In this document: piece after piece, positions 53,938 to 60,699 of the stretch
Layout of the letters: each line of letters begins with the position of its first letter
Numbering within the stretch: position 1 is the first letter of the stretch
Position numbers and translations under genes: made by a program
Notes under the pieces: generated by a model
The model's input: only the letters and a program-made list of their open reading frames with translations
Told to the model about the DNA's origin: nothing
The model's database searches: none
DNA from: Amycolatopsis regifaucium
GTDB lineage: Bacteria > Actinomycetota > Actinomycetes > Mycobacteriales > Pseudonocardiaceae
NCBI RefSeq assembly: GCF_001613935.1
Contig: NZ_LQCI01000034.1
Location: 1,031,031 to 1,095,030, forward strand
Length of the DNA stretch: 64,000 bases
Direction: 5' to 3'

Positions 53938-54281
53938 GACCCCCCGTTCGTTTTTCATCGTCCCGTTCCGTAGTGGGAGTGTAACGCGATCCGCCCTGTC
54001 CGCAGCTGTTGACAGCGCCTGTATGCAGTGGTTTACAGTTGTCAAGCGGTTTCGGACCGTGCCCAGGCCTCTCTCTCCGGAATCTGTGCCCTGGGGGTGC
54101 ACGGACTACGGAGTGAGAGGCGTTTTTCCAGGTGGGTGCACAAGATCGTGCCGGGTGTAGTACGCTGCGGTAGTCAAGGTCGATCGCCATTACGGCGAAC
54201 CCTTGGCTTAGGCCTGTTGCCGGAGGTCGACCCCCAGGGCTTCCGGTGACAGGCCCCTTACTTTTCCGGGGTCTTTCGCAT
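53938..54281 (+). other. structured intergenic region with candidate small RNA(s)
   Basis: This 344-base gap has two strong plus-strand structures. First, a 12-of-13-pair stem (54067-54079 with 54109-54121), with an inner GTGC/GCAC hairpin, is followed by TTTTT (54123-54127), as in an intrinsic terminator. Second, around 54175-54270, CAAGG/CCTTG enclosing TCGCC/GGCGA, then GGCCTGT/ACAGGCC enclosing CCGGA/TCCGG. No signature of SRP RNA, tmRNA or RNase P is present. GTAGTACGCT near 54157-54166 could be a promoter for the second part. No coding frame is convincing. Confidence 0.45.
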
Positions 54282-54298
54282 TCAGAGGACTAAACGCG
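54277..54298. repeat. degenerate palindrome copy with AGGA loop
   Basis: CGCATTCAG (54277-54285), loop AGGA and CTAAACGCG (54290-54298), two mismatches. It covers the flavodoxin-like gene stop codon (54282-54284). Confidence 0.5.
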
Positions 54299-54734
54299 CG
54301 GCGAGGGTGCCGCCGAGTTCGAAACAAGCCTCCAGCTCCGCTTTGCCCGGTTCGCCGGTGACGAGCACCGGGGCGGCGGCGAGTTCCCAGCCGAGGCCGG
54401 TGGTGATGCTCTCGATCCCGCGCACGGTTCCCGCGGTGTCGTTGTTGCCGTGCACGAAGAACCCGAACGGGCGTCCCCGCGTGGCGTCCAGGCACGGGTA
54501 ATAGACGGTGTCGAAGAAGTGCTTCAGCGCCCCCGACATGTAACCGAGGTTCGCCGGAGTGCCGAGCAGGTATCCGTCGGCTTCGAGGACGTCGGGCACC
54601 GTCGCGGCCAGCGCCGGACGGCGCACGACGTCGACGCCCTCGATGTCCGGATGCTTCGCGCCGGAGAGCACGGCCTCGAACATCGCCTGCGTCGAGGGCG
54701 ACGGCGTGTGGTGGACGATCAGCAGCTTCGCCAT
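54282..54734 (-). CDS. flavodoxin-like / NAD(P)H-dependent FMN reductase-type protein
   Basis: A 150-residue flavoprotein-like fold. AKLLIVHHTPSPSTQAMFEAV is the phosphate-binding loop for FMN and ADGYLLGTPANLGYMSGALKHFFD the isoalloxazine-binding loop. It is likely to carry electrons or reduce small compounds; no partner is evident. GACAAT lies six bases before ATG54734, overlapping the end of the phosphohexomutase gene on the same strand, so it may be expressed both alone and by read-through. Confidence 0.88.
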   Translation of the reverse strand: MAKLLIVHHTPSPSTQAMFEAVLSGAKHPDIEGVDVVRRPALAATVPDVLEADGYLLGTPANLGYMSGALKHFFDTVYYPCLDATRGRPFGFFVHGNNDTAGTVRGIESITTGLGWELAAAPVLVTGEPGKAELEACFELGGTLAARLVL

Positions 54735-54744
54735 GGACCGATTG

Positions 54745-56382
54745 TCAGGCCAGCCGGGCCTCGATGTCGGCCCGGAGGGCGGCCAGCCGGGTCTCCGCGG
54801 TGGCGCGTGCTTCGGCGAGGTCGCCGGAAACCGGCTGCTTCACCTGGAGATACGCCTTCAGCTTCGGCTCGGTTCCCGACGGTCTGATCACGACGCGCAG
54901 ACCTTCACCGGTCAGGCGGAGGACGTCGGCGCCGGGCCGGAGATCCTCCATCGTGACGTCGGTGCCCGCCACCGCCGCCGGGGGAGCGGCGCGCAGGCCG
55001 GCCATCAGCTTCTCCCGCACCGACAGGTCGGTGACCCGCAGCGAGACCTGATCCGTCACGTGTACCCCGTGCCGCACGGCCAGTTCGTCGAGGACGTCCA
55101 GCGGCCCGCGGCCCGCCGCGCGCAGGGAGGCGGCCAGCCCGGCGGCGAACACGGCGGCGGAGATGCCGTCCTTGTCCCGCACGAAATGGGGGTTCACGCA
55201 GAGGCCGAGCGCTTCTTCGTAGGCGAACACGAGCCTCTCGCCCGCGCGGACCAGCCACTTGAACCCGGTCAAGGTCTCCGCGTAGCGCGCCCCGAAGTCC
55301 GTCGCGATCTCACCGAGCATCGACGACGACACGATCGTCGTGGCCACCAACGGGTCTTCGGTGTCCACAGTGGACAGAATATGCCAGCCGAGCAGGACGC
55401 CGGTTTCGTCGCCCCGCAGCATCCGCCACGAACCGTCCCGCTCGCGTACGCCCAGCGCGCATCGGTCGGCGTCGGGGTCGAGCGCGACAGCCAGATCGGC
55501 GTCCACTTCGGACGCCAGCGCCAGCAAGAGGTCCGTCGCGCCCGGTTCTTCCGGGTTCGGGAAGGAGACCGTCGGGAAGTCCGGATCCGGTGTCGCCTGC
55601 TCGGTCACCTGATGCAGATCGGTGAACCCGGCGCGGTCGAACGCCGCGCGCAGGGTCTCCGCGCCGACGCCGTGCAGCGCCGTCGCGGCGACCTTGATCT
55701 CCCGTTCCGTGCCGCGGGGGAGGAGCGCGACCTTGTCGAGGTAGGCGTCCAGGAGTTCGTCGCCCAGTACCTCGGCGCCGGGCGCGCGCGGTACGCCGAT
55801 CGCGGGGGAAGCGGCTTCGATGGCCTGCTCGATCTGACCGTCCGACGGCGGGACGATCTGGCCGCCGGTCGCGTCGTAAAGCTTGTAACCGTTGTCGGCG
55901 GGCGGATTGTGCGATGCGGTGAGCTGGATGCCGGCGACCGCGCCGAGTTCCAGCACGGCGAACGCGAGCACCGGAGTGGGCAGCGGCCTCGGAAGCACCT
56001 TCACCGCGAATCCGGCGGCCGTCAGCACTTCGGCGGCGGCCGAGGCGAAGGCTTCCGAACCGTGCCGCGCGTCGCGGCCGACCACCACGACGCCGCCCGA
56101 ATGTCCTCGCGCGCTCAGCCAGGCCGCGACCCCGGCCGTCGTGCGCGTCACGACCGCGACGTTCATTCCGTTGGGACCCGCGCGCACGGGACCGCGCAAC
56201 CCGGCCGTGCCGAACTCGAGCGGACCGGCCATCCGGTCCGCGAGTTCGTCCGCCGCGTCGGCTTCGCCGCCCATCGCGCGGGCGAGGATGTTCTGCAGTT
56301 CGACGCGGGAACCGTCGTCCGGATCGTCGGCGATCCAGCGGAAAGCCCGATCCCGGAGAGCCGGGGTCAAGGAAGTCGTCAC
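54745..56382 (-). CDS. pmmB: phospho-sugar mutase (phosphomannomutase/phosphoglucomutase)
   Basis: A 545-residue four-domain alpha-D-phosphohexomutase. The phosphoserine loop is LTASHNPPADNGYKLYD with Ser in TASHNP. The metal-binding loop is LDPDADRCALGV. The sugar loop is FAYEEALGLCVN and the phosphate loop RPSGTEPKLKAYL. In M. tuberculosis the equivalent gene is pmmB, next to PNP; pentose-1-phosphate interconversion has been suggested for such neighbours. TAGGCT is six bases before GTG56382. Confidence 0.95.
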   Translation of the reverse strand: MTTSLTPALRDRAFRWIADDPDDGSRVELQNILARAMGGEADAADELADRMAGPLEFGTAGLRGPVRAGPNGMNVAVVTRTTAGVAAWLSARGHSGGVVVVGRDARHGSEAFASAAAEVLTAAGFAVKVLPRPLPTPVLAFAVLELGAVAGIQLTASHNPPADNGYKLYDATGGQIVPPSDGQIEQAIEAASPAIGVPRAPGAEVLGDELLDAYLDKVALLPRGTEREIKVAATALHGVGAETLRAAFDRAGFTDLHQVTEQATPDPDFPTVSFPNPEEPGATDLLLALASEVDADLAVALDPDADRCALGVRERDGSWRMLRGDETGVLLGWHILSTVDTEDPLVATTIVSSSMLGEIATDFGARYAETLTGFKWLVRAGERLVFAYEEALGLCVNPHFVRDKDGISAAVFAAGLAASLRAAGRGPLDVLDELAVRHGVHVTDQVSLRVTDLSVREKLMAGLRAAPPAAVAGTDVTMEDLRPGADVLRLTGEGLRVVIRPSGTEPKLKAYLQVKQPVSGDLAEARATAETRLAALRADIEARLA

Positions 56383-56388
56383 CGAGCC

Positions 56389-56404
56389 AGCCTACGGGTA
56401 CCTT
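56389..56404. promoter_or_regulatory. back-to-back -10 elements of pmmB and glycosyltransferase
   Basis: TAGGCT (complement of 56389-56394) serves the minus-strand mutase and TACCTT (56399-56404) the plus-strand glycosyltransferase. The two start codons are only 29 bases apart, so each -35 must lie in or beside the other gene's coding sequence. Confidence 0.5.
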
Positions 56405-56411
56405 GGAAAAG

Positions 56412-57566
56412 GTGCGATTGATCTTCACTTCTCTGGTGAGTCATGGTCATCTCTATCCCCTACTACCGCTCGCCGTCGCCGCGCGCGACGCCGGGCACGA
56501 CGTACTCTTCGCCACCGGTGAGGACATGCGGCCGGTCGTCGAAAAGGCGGGTCTGGCCTGGGAAAGCGCCGGATTCGGGATGCGCGAGGCGTTCGCTTCG
56601 TTCTTCGGTCCCGACGCTCCGCCCCGTGATCCGACCGCCCCGCCGGAGTCGTTTTATCCCGTTATCGGGCAAGTGTTCGGAAATGTGCTGCCACGGCGGT
56701 TCGTCGCCGATCTGACGCCGCTGTTGGAGCGGCACCGGCCGGATCTGGTCGTGTACGAAAGCGGCAACGCGGGTGGCGCCATCGCCGCCCGGCTCGCCGG
56801 GATTCCCGCGATCGGGCACGGTTTCGGCCGGGTTTCGCCGGGCGAGGTCATGGACATCATCAACGGCCACATCGAGGACTACGCGAACGAGATCGGGGTC
56901 GATGGCGTCAAGCTGACTTCCTTCGGGGATCCCGTCATCGACATCTGCCCGGAATCGGTGCAGTCGCCCGATTTCCTGGCCGAGACGAACAGGATTCCGC
57001 TGCGTCCCGTCGGCTGGGCCGAGCCGGGTGACCTCCCGGCCGGTGTGGTGGGGCGCGACAAGAGCCGTCCGCTGATCTACCTGACGCTCGGCACCGCTTT
57101 CGGCGACGAGGGCGTGCTGAAGCGGGCCATCGCCGGTCTCGCGCGGCTGGAGGCGGACGTCGTGGTCGCCGCGGGTCCCACGGTGGAGCCGGCACAACTG
57201 GGCGAAGTCCCGGCGAACGTACGCGTCGAGGCGTGGGTACCGCAGACCGAACTCCTGCCGCACGTCGACCTCGTGGTCCACCACGGTGGCAGCGGGACGA
57301 CGCTGGGGGCCTTCGGCGCCGCTCTGCCACAACTGGTGCTCCCGCAGGGCGCGGACCAGTTCACGAACGCCGAAGCCGTGGTCGCGGCGGGGGTCGGCGG
57401 TCAGCTCATCGGCGCGGAAGGCACCGAGGACGCCATTTTCGAGCAGTCGCGAAAGCTGCTCGCCGACGACGGCGTCCGTGCTGCCGCGCGGAAACTGGCC
57501 GACGAGGTCGCCGCGATGCCGTCACCGGCGGAGGTCGCCGCGCGGCTGCCCGAGTTCGCGGGCTGA
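56412..57566 (+). CDS. MGT-family (GT1) glycosyltransferase
   Basis: A 384-residue glycosyltransferase of the GT-B fold. The N-terminal acceptor domain begins RLIFTSLVSHGHLYPLLPLA; the C-terminal donor domain has HHGGSGTTLGAFGAALPQ and LPQGADQFTNA, hallmarks of macrolide-type glycosyltransferases that use UDP- or TDP-sugars. The acceptor is unknown; in such hosts it is often a macrolide or other drug being inactivated. GTG56412 has TACCTT seven bases before it; TTG56403 is possible but would put its start in the promoter. Confidence 0.92.
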   Translation: MRLIFTSLVSHGHLYPLLPLAVAARDAGHDVLFATGEDMRPVVEKAGLAWESAGFGMREAFASFFGPDAPPRDPTAPPESFYPVIGQVFGNVLPRRFVADLTPLLERHRPDLVVYESGNAGGAIAARLAGIPAIGHGFGRVSPGEVMDIINGHIEDYANEIGVDGVKLTSFGDPVIDICPESVQSPDFLAETNRIPLRPVGWAEPGDLPAGVVGRDKSRPLIYLTLGTAFGDEGVLKRAIAGLARLEADVVVAAGPTVEPAQLGEVPANVRVEAWVPQTELLPHVDLVVHHGGSGTTLGAFGAALPQLVLPQGADQFTNAEAVVAAGVGGQLIGAEGTEDAIFEQSRKLLADDGVRAAARKLADEVAAMPSPAEVAARLPEFAG

Positions 57567-57576
57567 AACCGCACAA

Positions 57577-57628
57577 GCGCGTGCAGGCCCCTTCCCTTGC
57601 TCAGCCGAGGGAAGGGGCCTGCACGCGC
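57577..57628. terminator. bidirectional long hairpin (glycosyltransferase / PNP)
   Basis: A perfect 21-base-pair stem, 57577-57597 and 57608-57628, loop TGCTCAGCCG. It stands between convergent stops, eight bases from the PNP stop. The GGCCCCTTCCCT arm relates it to the rest of the family. Confidence 0.8.
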
Positions 57629-57635
57629 GAAGAGG

Positions 57636-58421
57636 TCACGCGCGGGCGACGAGTTCCTTGAGGAGGGTGCCCATGCGGGTGGCCGACTGACGGCCCGCTT
57701 CGAGGACCTCTTGGTGGTTCAGGGGTTCCCCGGTCATCCCGGCCGCCAGGTTGGTCACCAGCGAAAGCCCGAAGACCTCGACCCCGGCGGCGCGGGCGGC
57801 GATGGCCTCCAGCACCGTGGACATGCCGACGAGGTCGGCGCCGAGCGTCCGCAGCATCCGGATCTCCGCCGGAGTCTCGAAATGCGGTCCGGTCAGCCCC
57901 GCGTACACGCCCTCTTCCAGCGACGGATCGATGGTCCGGGCGATGTCGCGCAGCCGCTTCGAGTAGAGATCCGTCAGGTCGACGAAGTTCGCGCCGACGA
58001 TCGGCGACCGCGCGGTCAGGTTCAGGTGGTCGGAAATGAGCACCGGCTGGCCGACGCGGAACCCTTCGCGCAGCCCGCCCGCCGCGTTGGTCAGCAGCAC
58101 CGTCCGCGCGCCCGCCGCCGCGGCGGTGCGCACGTTGTGCACGACCGGGTCGATCCCCTTGCCCTCGTAGAAATGCGTGCGGCCCAGCAGGATCAGTGCG
58201 CGCTTCTCGCCGACCCGGACCGATCGGACGGTTCCCCCGTGTCCGACCGCGCCCGGCGCGACGAAGCCGGGCAGTTCGCCCAGCGGGATCTCCGCCTCGG
58301 GCTCCCCGATGACGTCCGCCGCCGGGCGCCAGCCCGAACCGAGCACGACGGCGATGTCGTGCTTCTCGACGCCGGTGCGTTCGGCGATGGCGGCGGCCGC
58401 CGCGACCTCGTTCTCACTCAT
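57636..58421 (-). CDS. punA: purine-nucleoside phosphorylase (trimeric NP-II type)
   Basis: A 261-residue enzyme cleaving inosine and guanosine with phosphate. LGSGWRPAADVIG holds the first phosphate residues, LLGRTHFYEGKG the purine and phosphate pocket, LTNAAGGLREGF the base loop and GPHFETPAEIRMLRTLGADLVGMSTVLE the PNP/MTAP signature. It corresponds to the M. tuberculosis deoD gene Rv3307. ATG58421 overlaps the upstream gene stop (ATGA), so it is translationally coupled, although TACGCT lies seven bases upstream and could allow independent leaderless expression. Confidence 0.95.
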   Translation of the reverse strand: MSENEVAAAAAIAERTGVEKHDIAVVLGSGWRPAADVIGEPEAEIPLGELPGFVAPGAVGHGGTVRSVRVGEKRALILLGRTHFYEGKGIDPVVHNVRTAAAAGARTVLLTNAAGGLREGFRVGQPVLISDHLNLTARSPIVGANFVDLTDLYSKRLRDIARTIDPSLEEGVYAGLTGPHFETPAEIRMLRTLGADLVGMSTVLEAIAARAAGVEVFGLSLVTNLAAGMTGEPLNHQEVLEAGRQSATRMGTLLKELVARA

Positions 58422-58846
58422 GCCGACGAGCGTATCCGGACGGTTCGCACGAGCAGGAACGCCACCAGCCCGAACGGGGACAAGAAGATCGTGAGCGCCA
58501 GGATCGGGCCGGCCACCAGCGGATGGATCCGGTGCTCGCGGGCCTCGAAGTACATCCACCGCGCGATGAACAGGTCGAAGGCGATCAGGTGGGCCCAGAT
58601 CGTCGCCGCCCCGTACGGCGATCCGGTGAACGCGCTGAGCACGTCCAGATCCGGCCTGCTCACCGCCGTCCACAGTTCGCCGAAGTGCGCGATGGCGAGG
58701 GCGAAGTACGGCACGAGCGGCAGCAGCGGCACCCACGGCGAGGACAGGATCCGGCGGGTCCACGACCAGCCCGGCAGTAAGATCATCAGCAGCCAGAAGG
58801 GCGTGGCGATCGGGAAGGTCCAGGTGAACAAGGTCCCGACGCTCAT
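58418..58846 (-). CDS. ABA4-like (DUF4281) membrane protein
   Basis: A 142-residue protein with four predicted helices. FTWTFPIATPFWLLMILLP, WAHLIAFDLFIARWMYFEA and HPLVAGPILALTIFLSPFGL match the abscisic-acid-deficient protein Aba4 family, plant carotenoid-linked membrane proteins with bacterial relatives of unknown role. It starts inside the preceding gene stop (four-base overlap) and ends at the PNP start. Its placement with PNP and a MerR regulator is unexplained. Confidence 0.85.
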   Translation of the reverse strand: MSVGTLFTWTFPIATPFWLLMILLPGWSWTRRILSSPWVPLLPLVPYFALAIAHFGELWTAVSRPDLDVLSAFTGSPYGAATIWAHLIAFDLFIARWMYFEAREHRIHPLVAGPILALTIFLSPFGLVAFLLVRTVRIRSSA

Positions 58847-59817
58847 CGCGGTGAGGCCTCCAGCTCCCGATCCGTCGACGGCCGCCCGATCGCGATCAGC
58901 CCGCTGACGGCCACACCGGCCAGGAGCAGGGCGAAGGCCGTCAGCGTCTGACCGTCGGGAGCGACGATCGACTGGCCGCGCAAGGCCTGCCAGGTGAGCA
59001 GGGCGAGCAGGCCCGCGTATCCGGCACCGGCGACCAGCACCAGGCGCGTCCGGACGAGGCCGTCGCGGAGTCGCGGGTAGCGCGCGGCCAGGACGCCGAG
59101 GGCGAGCGCGAGCAGCGGAAGTGCCTGGAGGGCGTGCAAACCGAGGAAATGCGGGATCCGCAGATCGCCGCCGACCGTGCTCCAGCCGAGGATCGGCAGG
59201 CCGGGGCCGCCGTCGGGGAGGCCGACCGTATGCGCGCCGATCATCGTGGAAGTCCCCGTCGCGTCGAGCGCGGCCTGCTGTTCGGGGGTGGGCCCGTTCA
59301 TCAGGACCGCCAGCGAGATCCCGACCATGCCGAGGACGGCGCCGATCCGGGCCGCCCACGTCGTCGCGCGGTCCGGGAGCCGGGTGAAGAGGATGGCGAT
59401 CGTCAGTACGAGGTTGATCACCCACAGCATGGCGATCATCCCGCCCATGACCTGGAAGATCGTGTTGTCCAACGAGGTTTCGGCGTTGAAGTGGCTCGCC
59501 CGGACGCGGACGGTCTGGAACACCACCAGCACGTACTCGGCCGCGAAGATCACGACGAGGGTGTTCGCCAGCCAGTTCGCGGTCCGCCGGAACTTCGGCA
59601 ACAGCGAGACGAGCCAGCTCCAGGTGAAGAAGTACAGCGCGGCGGAAACGGCGAATTTGAACGGTTTCGCCCAGAGCGGCGCGCCGTTCAGGGTTCGCTG
59701 GTCGATCAGCATGGCCAGTACGCACAGCACGGTGATCACCGCGAAGGCCTGGGCCAAGCGATACGAACCCCGGTGCCAGGTGCGGGTTCTCTCGCGAAGA
59801 TCGGTCAAGATGGTCAT
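58843..59817 (-). CDS. multi-pass membrane protein, first gene of the PNP operon
   Basis: A 324-residue protein with about eight helices. Basic RERTRTWHRGSYR precedes the first helix. Repeated features include WAKPFKFAVSAALYFFTWSW and RIPHFLGLHALQALPLLALAL, with conserved His in the helix 6 region. I do not recognise a named family. GGGAGGG lies five bases before ATG59817. It leads the operon with ABA4-like and PNP genes, and a dyad (59832-59874) before it suggests MerR control. Confidence 0.8.
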   Translation of the reverse strand: MTILTDLRERTRTWHRGSYRLAQAFAVITVLCVLAMLIDQRTLNGAPLWAKPFKFAVSAALYFFTWSWLVSLLPKFRRTANWLANTLVVIFAAEYVLVVFQTVRVRASHFNAETSLDNTIFQVMGGMIAMLWVINLVLTIAILFTRLPDRATTWAARIGAVLGMVGISLAVLMNGPTPEQQAALDATGTSTMIGAHTVGLPDGGPGLPILGWSTVGGDLRIPHFLGLHALQALPLLALALGVLAARYPRLRDGLVRTRLVLVAGAGYAGLLALLTWQALRGQSIVAPDGQTLTAFALLLAGVAVSGLIAIGRPSTDRELEASPR

Positions 59818-59831
59818 GGGTCCCTCCCAGA

Positions 59832-59874
59832 ATGGATAGTCAAGCTCTCCGTTATGGGAAGTTAAACTATCCAT
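59832..59874. promoter_or_regulatory. inverted repeat between MerR gene and PNP operon
   Basis: ATGGATAGT (59832-59840) and ACTATCCAT (59866-59874) are exact inverse copies, 25 bases apart. Within is AAGCTCTCC-GTTAT-GGGAAGTT, another loose dyad. Nearer the regulator a third palindrome CAGGGT-TG-ACCCTG (59888-59901) lies in the MerR gene leader. Likely sites for the divergent MerR regulator. Confidence 0.5.
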
Positions 59875-59930
59875 CCTGAGACGTCTTCAGGGTTGACCCT
59901 GAACCGTCCCTGAGATCGGAGTGACAACGC

Positions 59931-60593
59931 GTGCGGATGGCGGAACTGAGCGAAAAGGCCGGGGTCCCGGTCGCCACGATCAAGTACTACCTGCGGGAGG
60001 GGCTGGTCCCGCCGGGGGAGCGGACGAGCCCCAACCAGGCCCAGTACGGAGACGGGCATGTCCAGCGGATCAAGCTGATCAGGGCGCTGATGGACATCGG
60101 CGGCCTCTCGCTCGCGACCGTCGGCGAGGTGCTGGCCGCCGTCGACGAGGGGAAGGTCAGCCCCCACCGCATCCTCGGCATCGCGCAGGACGGCCTCACG
60201 AGCGCCCGCCAGGTCGTCGACGACGAAAGCCGGCAATGGGCACTCGCCACCGTCCGCGACCTCGCCGAGCGCCGCGGCTGGCCCTGCAAGGACGACGACG
60301 ATCTGATCATCCAGGCCCTGGTCGGCGTCCTGTGCGCGATCCGGGACGTGGGGCACGGCTGGTACCTCGACAAACTCGACGAGTACGCCGAGGTCGCCGA
60401 CCGGACGGCCGACCTCGACCTTCAGGGCATCGCCGGAGTCGAGTCGCTGGAGCGCATCATCGAGATCGCCGTCGTGGAGACCGTGCTCGGCGACAGGCTG
60501 CTTTCGGTACTGCGGAGGCTGGCGCAGCAGCGTGCCTCGAAGGAGCACTTCGCCCGGCTGGCCGTCGACGACGAGCCGGGTTCTGGCGGCTGA
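59931..60593 (+). CDS. MerR-family regulator opposite the PNP operon
   Basis: A 220-residue regulator with MAELSEKAGVPVATIKYYLREG as HTH-wing and QAQYGDGHVQRIKLIRALMDI as the dimer region. The 100-residue C-terminal domain lacks the cysteines of metal sensors and may bind a small ligand. GGAG lies nine bases before GTG59931; an in-frame ATG follows two codons later. It is divergent from the membrane-protein/ABA4/PNP operon and probably regulates it. Confidence 0.9.
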   Translation: MRMAELSEKAGVPVATIKYYLREGLVPPGERTSPNQAQYGDGHVQRIKLIRALMDIGGLSLATVGEVLAAVDEGKVSPHRILGIAQDGLTSARQVVDDESRQWALATVRDLAERRGWPCKDDDDLIIQALVGVLCAIRDVGHGWYLDKLDEYAEVADRTADLDLQGIAGVESLERIIEIAVVETVLGDRLLSVLRRLAQQRASKEHFARLAVDDEPGSGG

Positions 60594-60596
60594 GGT

Positions 60597-60616
60597 CCGT
60601 GAGGCCCCTTGGGGAC
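60597..60616. terminator. left-arm remnant of a long hairpin
   Basis: GTCCGTGAGGCCCCTTGGGG, just after the merR stop, resembles the left arm of the long hairpin family (compare GTGAAGGC-CCTTC) but no matching right arm follows before the kinase stop at 60700. Only a local GCCCC/GGGG fold is possible. The rest of this 106-base gap holds nothing recognisable. Confidence 0.3.
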
Positions 60617-60699
60617 TCGTCTTTGTTCGACCACTGGTGTGGAGCTTGTGCGGGTTGCCGGTCCGCGGGTCGTGATCGGCATGAGCTCGATCAACGGAG

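Noticed and set aside
53938..54281. SRP RNA, tmRNA, RNase P RNA, 6C RNA or ydaO riboswitch
   Set aside because: None of their conserved core sequences is present in the structured region.
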